From NCBI RefSeq assembly GCF_013409305.1, contig NZ_JACBZJ010000001.1, positions 1,116,001 through 1,180,000 of the forward strand: DNA of 64,000 bases, given 5' to 3'. The translations under genes were made by a program, and so were the position numbers. Below, piece after piece: positions 35,806 to 44,252 of this stretch. The stretch's first letter is position 1. Each line of letters opens with the position of its first letter. Origin of the DNA: Cellulomonas soli. GTDB taxonomy: Bacteria; Actinomycetota; Actinomycetes; Actinomycetales; Cellulomonadaceae. The notes under the pieces were generated by a model. The model was not told where the DNA came from. It did not search any database and worked only from the letters and a program-made list of their open reading frames with translations.

Positions 35806-37013
35806 GGCCGGTTCCGGCCGGCGTCCCGGAAGTCCCGGTGGTACCCGCGGGTCCGGCTGCGGACCGCGGCCCTGTCGGCGGCGGCCAGACGGGCGTCGGC
35901 CCGCCTCGCCTGGTGCGCGGCCTCCCGGGCCAGTCGCTGCCAGCTCGCGAGCCGGCGCGGCGCGAGCTCACCCGCGTCGACCGCCGCGGCCACCGCGCAC
36001 CCGGGCTCCCCCGCGTGCCGGCAGTCGCCGAACCGGCAGGCGCGAGCCAGCTCGGCCACGTCCGCGAAGGCCTCGTCGAGCGCATCGGGGTCGGCGACCA
36101 GGCCGACGCCCCGCACCCCCGGGGTGTCGATGAGCAGCGCCCCGTCGCGCAGCGGCACGAGCTCGCGGTGCGTCGTGGTGTGCCGCCCTCGACCGTCCGT
36201 GCGGCGCTCGCCCGTGCCCATGACCTCGCGGCCCGCGAGCGCGTTGACCAGGGTCGACTTGCCCGCGCCCGAGGGCCCCACGACGACGAACGTCCGACCG
36301 GGTCGCAGCAGCGCGCGCAGGGCATCGAGCCCGGAGCCGTCGGTGGCAGAGACGGCGTGCACGTCGACGCCGGGCGCGGTGGCCGCGACGTCGGCGGCCA
36401 TCCCGGCCGGGTCCGGCACGAGGTCGGCCTTGGTCAGCACGACCACGGGCAGGGCACCCGAGCGCCAGGCCAGCGTGAGCAGACGCTCGACCCGGCCGAG
36501 CGCGGGGTCAGGGTCCAGGTGCTCGACGACGAGGACGACATCCACGTTGGCGGCCAGCACCTGCACCTGCGACGTGCGTCCGGCGGTGTCCCGCACGAGG
36601 GCGGTGCGCCGCGGCAGGACCGCCCGCACGTGCAGCACGTCGGCCGAACCGGCCGGCCGCGGGTCGTCGTCGCGCTCCCCTCCGTGCCCGCCCTCGACCT
36701 CGGCGGGGCTCTCGGCCTGGCTCTCGGCCTGGTCCGCTGGCCGGCCCTCGACGACGACGAGGTCACCCACGGTGGGGACGAGCCGGACGCCGTCGGGGCC
36801 GGCGACGAGGCCGTCACGGTCGAGCACCGCCCGTCGGGGTGCCGCCTCGAGATCGTCCTCGGGCAGGACGAGAAGTGCGCCCTTCTCCGCCCGGGCCACA
36901 CGCACGACGCGCCGGGCCGGTCCCGGCTCCCCGGCTGCACCCGTCCCGGTCCCTGTACCCGTCCCGGTCCCCGTACTCGTCCCGGTCCCCGTCCCTGCTC
37001 CTACCCCCGCCAT
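35802..37013 (-). CDS. rsgA: Ribosome small-subunit maturation GTPase
   Basis: Circularly permuted GTPase that releases late 30S assembly factors. 403 aa. Order: OB domain (about 35-150), then G4 VVVLTKADL near 218, G1 GPSGAGKSTLVNALAG near 270, G3 IDTPGVRGVG near 318, then zinc knuckle CRFGDCRHAGEPGC near 340. ATG 37013. N-terminus (residues 4-22) is a Gly-Thr repeat not usual for RsgA, encoded by hexanucleotide repeats. The OB domain has an acidic insertion (QAESQAESPAEVEGGHGG). Confidence 0.93.
   Translation of the reverse strand: MAGVGAGTGTGTSTGTGTGTGTGTGAAGEPGPARRVVRVARAEKGALLVLPEDDLEAAPRRAVLDRDGLVAGPDGVRLVPTVGDLVVVEGRPADQAESQAESPAEVEGGHGGERDDDPRPAGSADVLHVRAVLPRRTALVRDTAGRTSQVQVLAANVDVVLVVEHLDPDPALGRVERLLTLAWRSGALPVVVLTKADLVPDPAGMAADVAATAPGVDVHAVSATDGSGLDALRALLRPGRTFVVVGPSGAGKSTLVNALAGREVMGTGERRTDGRGRHTTTHRELVPLRDGALLIDTPGVRGVGLVADPDALDEAFADVAELARACRFGDCRHAGEPGCAVAAAVDAGELAPRRLASWQRLAREAAHQARRADARLAAADRAAVRSRTRGYHRDFRDAGRNRP
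36940..37001. repeat. Hexanucleotide repeat in the rsgA 5' end
   Basis: About ten drifting copies of a ccggtc/cccgt-type 6-bp unit encode (Gly-Thr)n right after the start codon. Similar to the tract in the M15 gene at 7971. Confidence 0.85.
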
Positions 37014-37111
37014 GCGCCGACGGTAGGACCGCGGGCCCTGCACGCTCCACGGGAATTCGCATCCGCCCACCGACGTCCTGCCGGGCGACCACGGCCGGGT
37101 TAGCCTCGCGC

Positions 37112-37579
37112 ATGAGCACCGTGACACCGCCCCGGGTCGTGCGGCACCGCCGCATCGAGGCCCCCGCCCCCGACGTGTGGGCCGTGCTGGGCCGCCTGAC
37201 CAGGCACGCCGCGCTGGTGCCGCTGACCACGGTCGACGCCCCCGACCGCGAGCTGCGCGTGGGCGACCGCGTGACGGCCGTGACCGCGGAGGTCGTCGTC
37301 GACCGCATGGTGGTCACGGCGGTGCGCCGCCGCGGCGAGGACCCGACCGCCGACGACTGGGCGCGCTGGGCCACCCTGCACAAGGAGGGACCGCTGCTCG
37401 TCGGCGACGCGCACCTCGTGGTCCGGGCGCGCGGGCGGCACGCGTGCGAGGTGCTGTGGGCGGAGGACGTGCGCACGACGATCGCCGGTGCTGCGCTGGA
37501 GCCGTTCGTCGACGTGGCGCTGGCGATCATGAGCGACCGGGCGCTGGCCCGGCTCGACGGGCTCGTCGCGCGCGCCTGA
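37112..37579 (+). CDS. SRPBCC-fold (START-like) protein
   Basis: 155 aa. Begins with the family pattern VVRHRRIEAPAPDVWAVLGRLTRHAALVPLTTVD and later LRVGDRVTAVT. Helix-grip fold proteins bind hydrophobic ligands; this one has no further motif. ATG 37112 has TAGCCT five bases upstream and no ribosome site, so it is probably leaderless. Divergent from rsgA with 98 bases between. Confidence 0.82.
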   Translation: MSTVTPPRVVRHRRIEAPAPDVWAVLGRLTRHAALVPLTTVDAPDRELRVGDRVTAVTAEVVVDRMVVTAVRRRGEDPTADDWARWATLHKEGPLLVGDAHLVVRARGRHACEVLWAEDVRTTIAGAALEPFVDVALAIMSDRALARLDGLVARA

Positions 37580-37589
37580 GCGGGCACGA

Positions 37590-37629
37590 CGACGCCCTGG
37601 CCACCGAGAGATCGGCGACCAGGGCGTCG
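37590..37629. terminator. Bidirectional terminator between SRPBCC gene and purL
   Basis: CGACGCCCTGG (37590-37600) pairs with CCAGGGCGTCG (37619-37629). It lies between convergent genes. Confidence 0.75.
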
Positions 37630-37655
37630 GGAGTGCGGGTCGGGCGTTCCCGGCG

Positions 37656-40040
37656 TCAGCCGAAGTAGGTCGGGAGCGTCGCGGTCCACGCCGTGCGGGC
37701 CTCGTCGAGCCCGAGCGTGAACAACCCGCGCACCTCGACCGCGGGGCCGTGCACGTGGTCGGCGTCCGCCACGGGGGCGCCGGCGCCGGGGCTGCACGAC
37801 TCGGCCGTCTCGCCCACGCGCACCGCCGGGACACCGCGTGCCGTGCACAGGTCGGCGAACCGGACCTCCTCCGAGCGCGGCACGGCGACGAGCACGCGGC
37901 CGGTCGACTCCGAGAACAGCGCCTCGAACGGGGTCACGTCGTCACGCGAGCAGATCGGCTCGAGGTCGACCTGCACGCCCACGCCGAACCGCAGCGAGGA
38001 CTCGACGAGGGCCTGCGCGAGGCCGCCCTCGGAGAGGTCGTGCGCGGCGTCGACCAGCTCGTCGCGCGAGGCGTGCGCGAGCACGGCGGCCAGACGACGC
38101 TCGGCGGCCAGGTCGACGGCCGGGGCGGTGCCGCCCAGGTGGTCGTGCACGACATCGGCCCACGCGGAGCCGTCGAGCTCGCCGCGCGTGACGCCCAGCA
38201 GGTAGACCGCCTGGCCGGGCGTCGTCCACCCGGACGGGGTCGCGTCAGCGACGTCGTCGAGCACGCCGAGCACGCCGACGACGGGCGTCGGGTGGATGGC
38301 CGAGTCGATCTTGCCGGGCTCACCCGTGCCGTTGTAGAGCGACACGTTGCCGCCGGTCACGGGGACCTCGAGCACCTGGCAGGCGTCGGCCAGCCCGCGG
38401 ATCGCCTCGACGAGCTGCCACATCGAGTCGGGGTGCTCCGGGCTGCCGAAGTTGAGGCAGTCGGTCACGGCAAGCGGGCGGGCACCCGTCGTCGCGACGT
38501 TCCGGTACGCCTCGGCCAGCGCGAGCTGGGCGCCGGTGTACGGGTCGAGCTTGCTGTAGCGGCCGTTGGCGTCCGTGGCGAGCGCGACGCCCAGGCCGGT
38601 CTCCTCGTCGACGCGGACCACACCGGAGTCGTCCGGCTGGGCGAGCGCGGTGTTGCCCTGCACGAACCGGTCGTACTGGTCGACGACCCAGGACTTGTCG
38701 GCCAGGTTCGGGCTCGCCAGCAGCCGCAGCACGGTGGCACGCAGGTCCTCGGGCGTCGACGGGCGGGCGAACCGTGCCGCACCCTCGGGGCCGCTGATCG
38801 TGTCGGCGTTGAGGGCGTCCTGCCAGGCGGGGCGTGCGTACGGGCGGTCGTAGACCGGGCCGTCGTGCGCGACCGAGCGGGGCTCCACGTCGACGATGCG
38901 CTCGCCGTGGTGGTCGATGGTCAGCCGGCCCGTGCCGGTGACCTCGCCGATCACCGCGGTCTCGACGTCCCACTTGCCGGTGATGGCCAGGAACGCGTCG
39001 AGCTTGTCGGGCGTGACGACCGCCATCATGCGCTCCTGCGACTCCGACATGAGGATCTCGCCGGCGGTCAGGGTGGGGTCGCGCAGCAGCACGTTCTCCA
39101 GGTCGACGTGCATGCCGCCGTCACCGTTGGAGGCCAGCTCGCTCGTCGCGCACGAGATGCCGGCGGCGCCCAGGTCCTGGATGCCCTCGACGACCTTGGC
39201 CGCGTACAGCTCGAGGCAGCACTCGATGAGCACCTTCTCCATGAACGGGTCGCCGACCTGCACCGAGGGGCGCTTGGACGGCTTGGTGTCGTCGAAGGTC
39301 TCCGAGGCGAGGATCGAGGCCCCGCCGATGCCGTCGCCGCCCGTACGCGCGCCGAACAGGACGATCTTGTTGCCCGTGCCCGAGGCGTTGGCCAGGTGGA
39401 TGTCCTCGTGCCGCAGCACGCCCAGGCACAGGGCGTTGACCAGCGGGTTGCCCTGGTAGGACGCGTCGAAGACGAGCTCACCCCCGATGTTCGGCAGGCC
39501 GAGGGAGTTGCCGTAGCCGCCGACGCCCGCGACGACGCCGTGCACCACGCGGGCGGTGTCGGGGTGGTCGACCGCACCGAAGCGCAGCTGGTCCATGACC
39601 GCGACCGGGCGGGCACCCATCGAGATGATGTCGCGCACGATGCCGCCGACACCCGTCGCGGCGCCCTGGTACGGCTCGACGTACGAGGGGTGGTTGTGCG
39701 ACTCGACCTTGAACGTGACGGCCCAGCCGTCACCGATGTCGACGACGCCGGCGTTCTCACCGATGCCGACGAGCAGGTGCTCCTTCATGGCCGGCGTGGT
39801 CTTGTCGCCGAACTGGCGCAGGTGGTTCTTGCTCGACTTGTACGAGCAGTGCTCGGACCACATGACCGAGTACATGGCCAGCTCGGCGGCCGTGGGACGC
39901 CGCCCCAGCAGGTCGCGGATGCGCTGGTACTCGTCGGGCTTGAGGCCGAGCTCGGCGAACGGCTGCTCGAGGTCGGGCGTCGCGGCGGCGTGCTCGACGG
40001 TGTCGGCGGTGTGGGCGGGGCGCGGGGCTGCGGTGGTCAT
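37656..40040 (-). CDS. purL: Phosphoribosylformylglycinamidine synthase II
   Basis: ATP-dependent amidation of FGAR to FGAM, step 4 of purine synthesis. 794 aa, the small PurL that needs PurQ and PurS. Seen: [22 protein letters not shown] near 55, [26 protein letters not shown] block near 120, [12 protein letters not shown] loop as [17 protein letters not shown] near 565. ATG 40040. PurQ lies 24 kb away at the window end. A repeated 26-bp motif is found 74-100 bases upstream. Confidence 0.96.
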   Translation of the reverse strand: MTTAAPRPAHTADTVEHAAATPDLEQPFAELGLKPDEYQRIRDLLGRRPTAAELAMYSVMWSEHCSYKSSKNHLRQFGDKTTPAMKEHLLVGIGENAGVVDIGDGWAVTFKVESHNHPSYVEPYQGAATGVGGIVRDIISMGARPVAVMDQLRFGAVDHPDTARVVHGVVAGVGGYGNSLGLPNIGGELVFDASYQGNPLVNALCLGVLRHEDIHLANASGTGNKIVLFGARTGGDGIGGASILASETFDDTKPSKRPSVQVGDPFMEKVLIECCLELYAAKVVEGIQDLGAAGISCATSELASNGDGGMHVDLENVLLRDPTLTAGEILMSESQERMMAVVTPDKLDAFLAITGKWDVETAVIGEVTGTGRLTIDHHGERIVDVEPRSVAHDGPVYDRPYARPAWQDALNADTISGPEGAARFARPSTPEDLRATVLRLLASPNLADKSWVVDQYDRFVQGNTALAQPDDSGVVRVDEETGLGVALATDANGRYSKLDPYTGAQLALAEAYRNVATTGARPLAVTDCLNFGSPEHPDSMWQLVEAIRGLADACQVLEVPVTGGNVSLYNGTGEPGKIDSAIHPTPVVGVLGVLDDVADATPSGWTTPGQAVYLLGVTRGELDGSAWADVVHDHLGGTAPAVDLAAERRLAAVLAHASRDELVDAAHDLSEGGLAQALVESSLRFGVGVQVDLEPICSRDDVTPFEALFSESTGRVLVAVPRSEEVRFADLCTARGVPAVRVGETAESCSPGAGAPVADADHVHGPAVEVRGLFTLGLDEARTAWTATLPTYFG

Positions 40041-40113
40041 CGGTTCCCTCGGTGGCGGCCCGGACGGTGGCGACCTGCGGTCGGCGGCACGTCCGCACCT
40101 GGCGTCGACAGAC

Positions 40114-40140
40114 GGGGACCAGGTTACCGGCGCGCCAGGG
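40114..40140. repeat. Copy 1 of a 26-bp motif upstream of purL
   Basis: GGGGACCAGGT, T, ACCGGCGCGCC, AGG. Differs at two positions from 41534-41559. Contains the palindromes GGTTACC and GGCGCGCC. Confidence 0.7.
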
Positions 40141-40204
40141 CACCCGTGGCAGGTGACCGACCCGCGACCGGACGCCGCCGGGCGGGCACCCCGGGCCCGC
40201 GGGT

Positions 40205-40849
40205 TCAGCCCGCGTAGCGCAGCTCGACCCGCCGGTTCGTCGCGCGCGCCGCGCCGACGTCCTCACCCTGCTCGGCCACGGCCGGCTGGCTCTCGCCGAG
40301 CCCGACCACGTCGAGCACCAGGTCCGGGCGCACGGCGGCGATGACGGCTGCGACCGCCTGGGCACGGGACTGCGACAGCACGAGGTTGTGCTCTTCGGTG
40401 TCCACGGAGTCGGTGTGCCCGTGCACGGCCAGCGACGCCCCCTGCGGGACCTCCGCGACGAGGGCGCCGATCGCCGATCGCGCCGGCTCGGACAGCTCGG
40501 CGCTGTCAGACGTGAACAGGATGTCGGACGCCAGCGTCACGACGGTCTCCGAGGCCTCGTGCTCGACGGTCTCCAGGGGCCGGACGGCGCCGTCCGTCGA
40601 GAACTGGTGCACGACGAACATCCCGTCGAGATCGACGTACTCCAGCACCGACGCCCGGAGCACCTCGGGTGAGGGCTCCGCGGGCAGGCCCAGGTCGGCC
40701 AGGGTCTGGATCGCGAGCGGGTCGGGACGGTCGTCCTCGGTGCGGACGCCGGTCGCGACGGACGGCGCCGCCGTCAGCACCGGCACCACGAGCCCGACCA
40801 GGAGGGCCGCCGTGCGGGAGCCGAACGGACGCCTGATGACGTGCTGCAC
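40205..40849 (-). CDS. Exported OmpA-domain protein
   Basis: 214 aa. Export signal at residues 1-32 ([27 protein letters not shown]). The C-terminal half is an OmpA peptidoglycan-binding domain: [28 protein letters not shown] and [24 protein letters not shown], with [10 protein letters not shown] at the end. In a Gram-positive it would sit on the cell wall. GTG 40849, five bases after the lipoprotein gene, so same operon. Confidence 0.87.
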   Translation of the reverse strand: MQHVIRRPFGSRTAALLVGLVVPVLTAAPSVATGVRTEDDRPDPLAIQTLADLGLPAEPSPEVLRASVLEYVDLDGMFVVHQFSTDGAVRPLETVEHEASETVVTLASDILFTSDSAELSEPARSAIGALVAEVPQGASLAVHGHTDSVDTEEHNLVLSQSRAQAVAAVIAAVRPDLVLDVVGLGESQPAVAEQGEDVGAARATNRRVELRYAG

Positions 40850-40854
40850 GGCGC

Positions 40855-41445
40855 TCAGTCCTCGTACGTCACGGGGACGTCCTCGAACTGCGGCCACGCG
40901 TCGACCAGCAGGAGGTCGAGCGTGTCGACGTCGTCCTCGGGCGCCGCGAACCAGGCCTGGTAGCGCACCGAGGCGCCGTTGACGGCCGACGCGTACGCCC
41001 GGTTGGTCTCCCACCGCTGGCCGGTCTCCGAGAGCACGTAGTACTGCTTGAGATGCTCACGGTCGGTGAGGACCGGGTACCAGTTCGACCCGCTCGACGT
41101 GTCGTAGATGCTCACGTCGTCCTCGGCGGCGACCGAGGCGAAGTCCGGGGTGACGACCAGGCGCAGCTCCATGGTCTTGCCGTGCGCGACGAGCGACTCG
41201 ATGCCGATCGTGACGGTGTCGCCGGGCTGGTCGACGACGTCGAACGTCGCCTCGGCGATGACGTCCGCAGGGTCGACGTCATCGACGGTGATGCCCGAGC
41301 CGTCGGCGACGGCCGAGGACGTGGGCGACTCCTGCACGGGGTCCGTCCCGCCGGACGTGCACCCGGCGAGGGCGAGCACGGGCACGAACGCCGTGACGAG
41401 CGCAGAGACGAGCGCGGGGACGGGCAGGGCGCGGGCGGTGCGCAT
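40855..41445 (-). CDS. Lipoprotein of unknown function
   Basis: 196 aa. Lipobox ALAGC near residue 28, then an acidic linker and a globular domain from about 55 with many beta-strand-like stretches (EATFDVVDQPGDTVTIGIESL). Reminiscent of DUF4352-type immunoglobulin-like lipoproteins, but not firmly. ATG 41445 behind GAGGAGGTCACC. Upstream of, and coupled to, the OmpA-domain gene, suggesting a shared cell-surface job. Confidence 0.75.
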   Translation of the reverse strand: MRTARALPVPALVSALVTAFVPVLALAGCTSGGTDPVQESPTSSAVADGSGITVDDVDPADVIAEATFDVVDQPGDTVTIGIESLVAHGKTMELRLVVTPDFASVAAEDDVSIYDTSSGSNWYPVLTDREHLKQYYVLSETGQRWETNRAYASAVNGASVRYQAWFAAPEDDVDTLDLLLVDAWPQFEDVPVTYED

Positions 41446-41533
41446 CAGGGTGACCTCCTCAGGGACGAGGGGACACGGTAGCGGGTGATGTCCGATTCGT
41501 CCGGTTTCCGACCAGGATGCGGGAGCCGCGACT

Positions 41534-41559
41534 GGGGACCAGGTCACCGGCGCGCCGGG
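41534..41559. repeat. Copy 2 of a 26-bp motif upstream of lipoprotein gene
   Basis: GGGGACCAGGT, C, ACCGGCGCGCC, GGG. Contains the perfect 12-bp palindrome CCGGCGCGCCGG. See 40114. Confidence 0.7.
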
Positions 41560-41574
41560 CCCGGTTGCTCCCGC

Positions 41575-42165
41575 TCACCGCGCCCGGGCGCCCGGGTGCC
41601 ACGTGGCCCACGTGAGGTCCCACGGCGGGTCGCCGCGCTCGACGGCTGCGATGACCACTTCACCGGTCGCCCTGATCGCTGACGCCTCCTCGGCGGTCAG
41701 CACACCGAGCTCCACCGCCGCGAGAAGTTCGTCCTCGTCCTTCCACCGCCACCACGACAGGTCAGGGGCGACGACGATGTCGAGCACGTGGTCGAGGGTC
41801 TCGAAGCCGTCGGCCGTCCGTCGCAGCGGCTCCTGGAGGTTGACGTACCAGGACGCGACGTCTCGCTCGTCCGGGGTCGAGAATCGCCACACCTCGAACG
41901 GCTGGCCGACGCGACCGATCCGCAGAAGCCCGGGTGGGTGCCACGCCTTGTCGCGGAGGGTCCAGCGCCGGCTCGCCATGATCCGCAGGTAGTCACGGCG
42001 CTCGGACGGGTCGATGGGCTCTCGCGTCACCGTGCCGGCGGCTTGGTGCAGGACGAGCAGGTCGGGTTCGTCGACCACGACGGTCACCGGTCGCTCCGTC
42101 CACACGAGGCGGTCGACCACCTCGCGGACGACAACGCACTCGCCAGGGCGGAAGTGCTCGCTCAT
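41575..42165 (-). CDS. DUF402 protein
   Basis: 196 aa. DUF402 features: the RRDYLRIMASRRWTLRDKAWHPPGLLRIGR stretch, WRFSTPDERDVASWYVNLQEPLRRTADGFETLDHVLDIVVAPDLSWWRWKDEDEL near 105-158 holding the acidic Mg-binding residues. Known members hydrolyse nucleoside phosphates (FomD-type). Physiological substrate unknown. ATG 42165; divergent from the DUF2599 gene. Confidence 0.87.
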   Translation of the reverse strand: MSEHFRPGECVVVREVVDRLVWTERPVTVVVDEPDLLVLHQAAGTVTREPIDPSERRDYLRIMASRRWTLRDKAWHPPGLLRIGRVGQPFEVWRFSTPDERDVASWYVNLQEPLRRTADGFETLDHVLDIVVAPDLSWWRWKDEDELLAAVELGVLTAEEASAIRATGEVVIAAVERGDPPWDLTWATWHPGARAR

Positions 42166-42224
42166 GCGCCCATCCTCCCCGGTGTGCGGCAGGGGCGCGG
42201 AGCGGCCTCGACTACCGTCAGCGC

Positions 42225-43061
42225 ATGCGAACGCGTGCGGGGAACCCCGGCAGAGCGGGGGCGCGCGTCGAGCGCAGCAGTCGGGTCGGCGCCTGGGTTC
42301 TCGCGGCGGCCCTGTTGCCGACGCTCGCCGCTTGCACCCCCGACGGCTCACCCGCGGCCGGCACGCCCACCCCGACCGGAACCGTGAGCAGCTCTCCGGC
42401 GCAGGAGGTCCCGCTGGTCGCCGGCGACCTCACCCTCACCGCGCGCGTGCTTCCCGGGGCGAGCATCACCTCGGCGCCCGGGGAGGACGGCTCCACGCAG
42501 GCCACCGTGCTGCAGGTCGCACCCGCCACGACCACCGCCTCTGCCGCGGCGGACGTGACGCTGGTCGAGATCGTGCCGCCTGACGGGACGACCGCGACCG
42601 TGCTCTCGGACGGCTCGGCCACCCTCGCCGATGCCACGGGCGCTCTCGTCGGCGGGTTCTCCACCCCGACCGGGCCGCACGGCGCCGCACTGGTCGCGAC
42701 CGCGGACGGCACCCTCGACGTCGTCGTGCCGTCCGACGCCACGCAGGAGGTGGGCCTGTGGCTCGCGTCCTCCGCCCTCCTGGGCACCGTGTGGGGCGAC
42801 CAGGAGGGCGGGCGTTCCCTCTCGGTGAGCCCGACCGCGTGGGCCCGCGCGGGGAGCCTGGCGGCGCAGGAGCTCGTGTGGTCCCAGCTGGTGGCCCGCG
42901 AGCCCGAGGCGGACGCCACGACGATGCACGACCAGCTCCTGTGCCACATGCTCGGCGCTCCCACGAAGGACACCTGGAACCTCGAGCCGTGGCGCCCCGA
43001 GGTCGACCTGGTGACGCTCGTCGCCACCAAGTGCAACCCCACGGAGACCGACGCCGGCTGA
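42225..43061 (+). CDS. DUF2599-like lipoprotein
   Basis: 278 aa. Lipobox TLAACT near residue 36 after a long basic N-terminus. The last third has SVSPTAWARAGSLAAQELVWSQL and the Cys pair block CHMLGAPTKDTWNLEPWRP...ATKCNP, the mark of DUF2599, common in mycobacteria, function unknown. Leaderless: TACCGT lies six bases before ATG 42225. No operon partner. Confidence 0.82.
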   Translation: MRTRAGNPGRAGARVERSSRVGAWVLAAALLPTLAACTPDGSPAAGTPTPTGTVSSSPAQEVPLVAGDLTLTARVLPGASITSAPGEDGSTQATVLQVAPATTTASAAADVTLVEIVPPDGTTATVLSDGSATLADATGALVGGFSTPTGPHGAALVATADGTLDVVVPSDATQEVGLWLASSALLGTVWGDQEGGRSLSVSPTAWARAGSLAAQELVWSQLVAREPEADATTMHDQLLCHMLGAPTKDTWNLEPWRPEVDLVTLVATKCNPTETDAG

Positions 43062-43114
43062 GCAGCGCGAGCCCTCGCGCGACGGCGTCCGGACTTCATG
43101 AGAACGCGCACATC

Positions 43115-43135
43115 AACGGTCCTTTTTGGGCCGTT
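43115..43135 (+). terminator. Hairpin with TTTTT loop after DUF2599 gene
   Basis: AACGGTCC pairs with GGGCCGTT (one G-T pair) around a TTTTT loop. It could be a terminator 54 bases past the stop or part of the next promoter region; a TAGGCT hexamer follows at 43154. Confidence 0.45.
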
Positions 43136-43224
43136 CTGACCGGTTCTTGGCCTAGGCTGCGCACGACCCCCGCCGTCCCCGCAGGGTCTTCCGCACTGCC
43201 CGAAGTCGCCCGAGAAGAGGTCCC

Positions 43225-44061
43225 ATGCGCCGTCGCGCGCTCGCCGCCGCCACCCTCACCGTGCTCGCCCTGCTGACCAGCGCGACCAGCGCGACCGCGG
43301 GCGGCTCCGACGACCCGACGCCGTACACCGTGACCTCCTCCGAGCTCGAGCTGCCCGCGGGCGACACGTTCGGTGAGCACGACCACGTCAACGTGGCCTA
43401 CACGACCGCGTTCGGCACGGGTTCGGCGAACCTGCACACCGGGATCCCCGGCTCCCCCGGGGCCGACGTGATCGGTCAGGGCGAGGTCAGCTGGTCGCGC
43501 ATCGGGGTCCCGACCGGCGCCTGCATCACGTGGGTGCAGGTCAGCGGCTTCAACGAGCACTTCGGCGAGGGCGGCCAGTCCCCGGTGTGCACCACGCGGC
43601 CGGTCGTCCCGAAGCCCGGCACTCCGACGCCCACCGCGCCCACCGCGCCCGCCACCCCGGTCGCCACGCCGACGCCGACGGAGACGGAGACGACGGGGGT
43701 CGCCCCCTCCCCGACGGCCACCACGACGCCGTCGCCCGAGGTCACCACGGGTGCCGGCCCGACGGCCACGCCGGTGACCGAGGTGCTGCCGGCCCCCACG
43801 CCGTCGGCATCACGCTCGACGACGCCCACCACGGCAGCCGGCCCGACGGCCACGCCCGTGACCGAGGTGCTCGCCGCGCCGACCGCGCAGGCGGGAGTCG
43901 TGACCGAGGTGCTCGCCGCGGGCGAGTCCACCGGCACCCTGGCGGCGACCGGCTCCCAGGGTGCGCTCCTCATCCTCACGGTGGGTCTGCTGCTCGTCGC
44001 CGCAGGCACGACCACGCTCGCCCTCCGCCGCCGGGCCCGGGCCACCGTGCAGTCCCGCTGA
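43225..44061 (+). CDS. Cell-wall-anchored surface protein with LAATG sorting signal
   Basis: 278 aa. Signal peptide 1-26 (ATA-GGS), globular part to about 132 with a Cys pair (CITWV, VCTTR), then a long Pro/Thr stalk with repeats of GPTATPVTEVLxAPT, then LAATG, a hydrophobic helix and RRRARA. LAxTG is the motif of class E sortases in high-GC Gram-positives. No sortase is in this window. TAGGCT at 43154 may be its promoter. A strong terminator follows. Confidence 0.88.
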   Translation: MRRRALAAATLTVLALLTSATSATAGGSDDPTPYTVTSSELELPAGDTFGEHDHVNVAYTTAFGTGSANLHTGIPGSPGADVIGQGEVSWSRIGVPTGACITWVQVSGFNEHFGEGGQSPVCTTRPVVPKPGTPTPTAPTAPATPVATPTPTETETTGVAPSPTATTTPSPEVTTGAGPTATPVTEVLPAPTPSASRSTTPTTAAGPTATPVTEVLAAPTAQAGVVTEVLAAGESTGTLAATGSQGALLILTVGLLLVAAGTTTLALRRRARATVQSR

Positions 44062-44130
44062 CCTGAGCCGCACGCCCCTTCGACGGGGCCCCACCGGCCC
44101 GTCGAGCGCGGATCCCCCGCCCGCGCGCCA

Positions 44131-44165
44131 CGCGACCCCCCGAGACGCCGTCTCGGGGGGTCGCG
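44131..44165 (+). terminator. 16-bp-stem terminator
   Basis: CGCGACCCCCCGAGAC pairs perfectly with GTCTCGGGGGGTCGCG around a GCC triloop. Strongest hairpin in the window by stem length and compactness; serves the surface-protein gene and possibly the convergent dehydrogenase gene. Confidence 0.88.
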
Positions 44166-44252
44166 TGCGTGCACGTCCGGGCGCACGCCCTGCGCGGGTC
44201 GGCCCGGTCCCCGCCTGCCGGGCTGACCGGCCGACAGGCGGGGAGATGGTGG

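Noticed and set aside
41534..41559. Insertion-sequence end or attachment site
   Set aside because: No transposase or integrase nearby and both copies are in promoter regions without target duplication.
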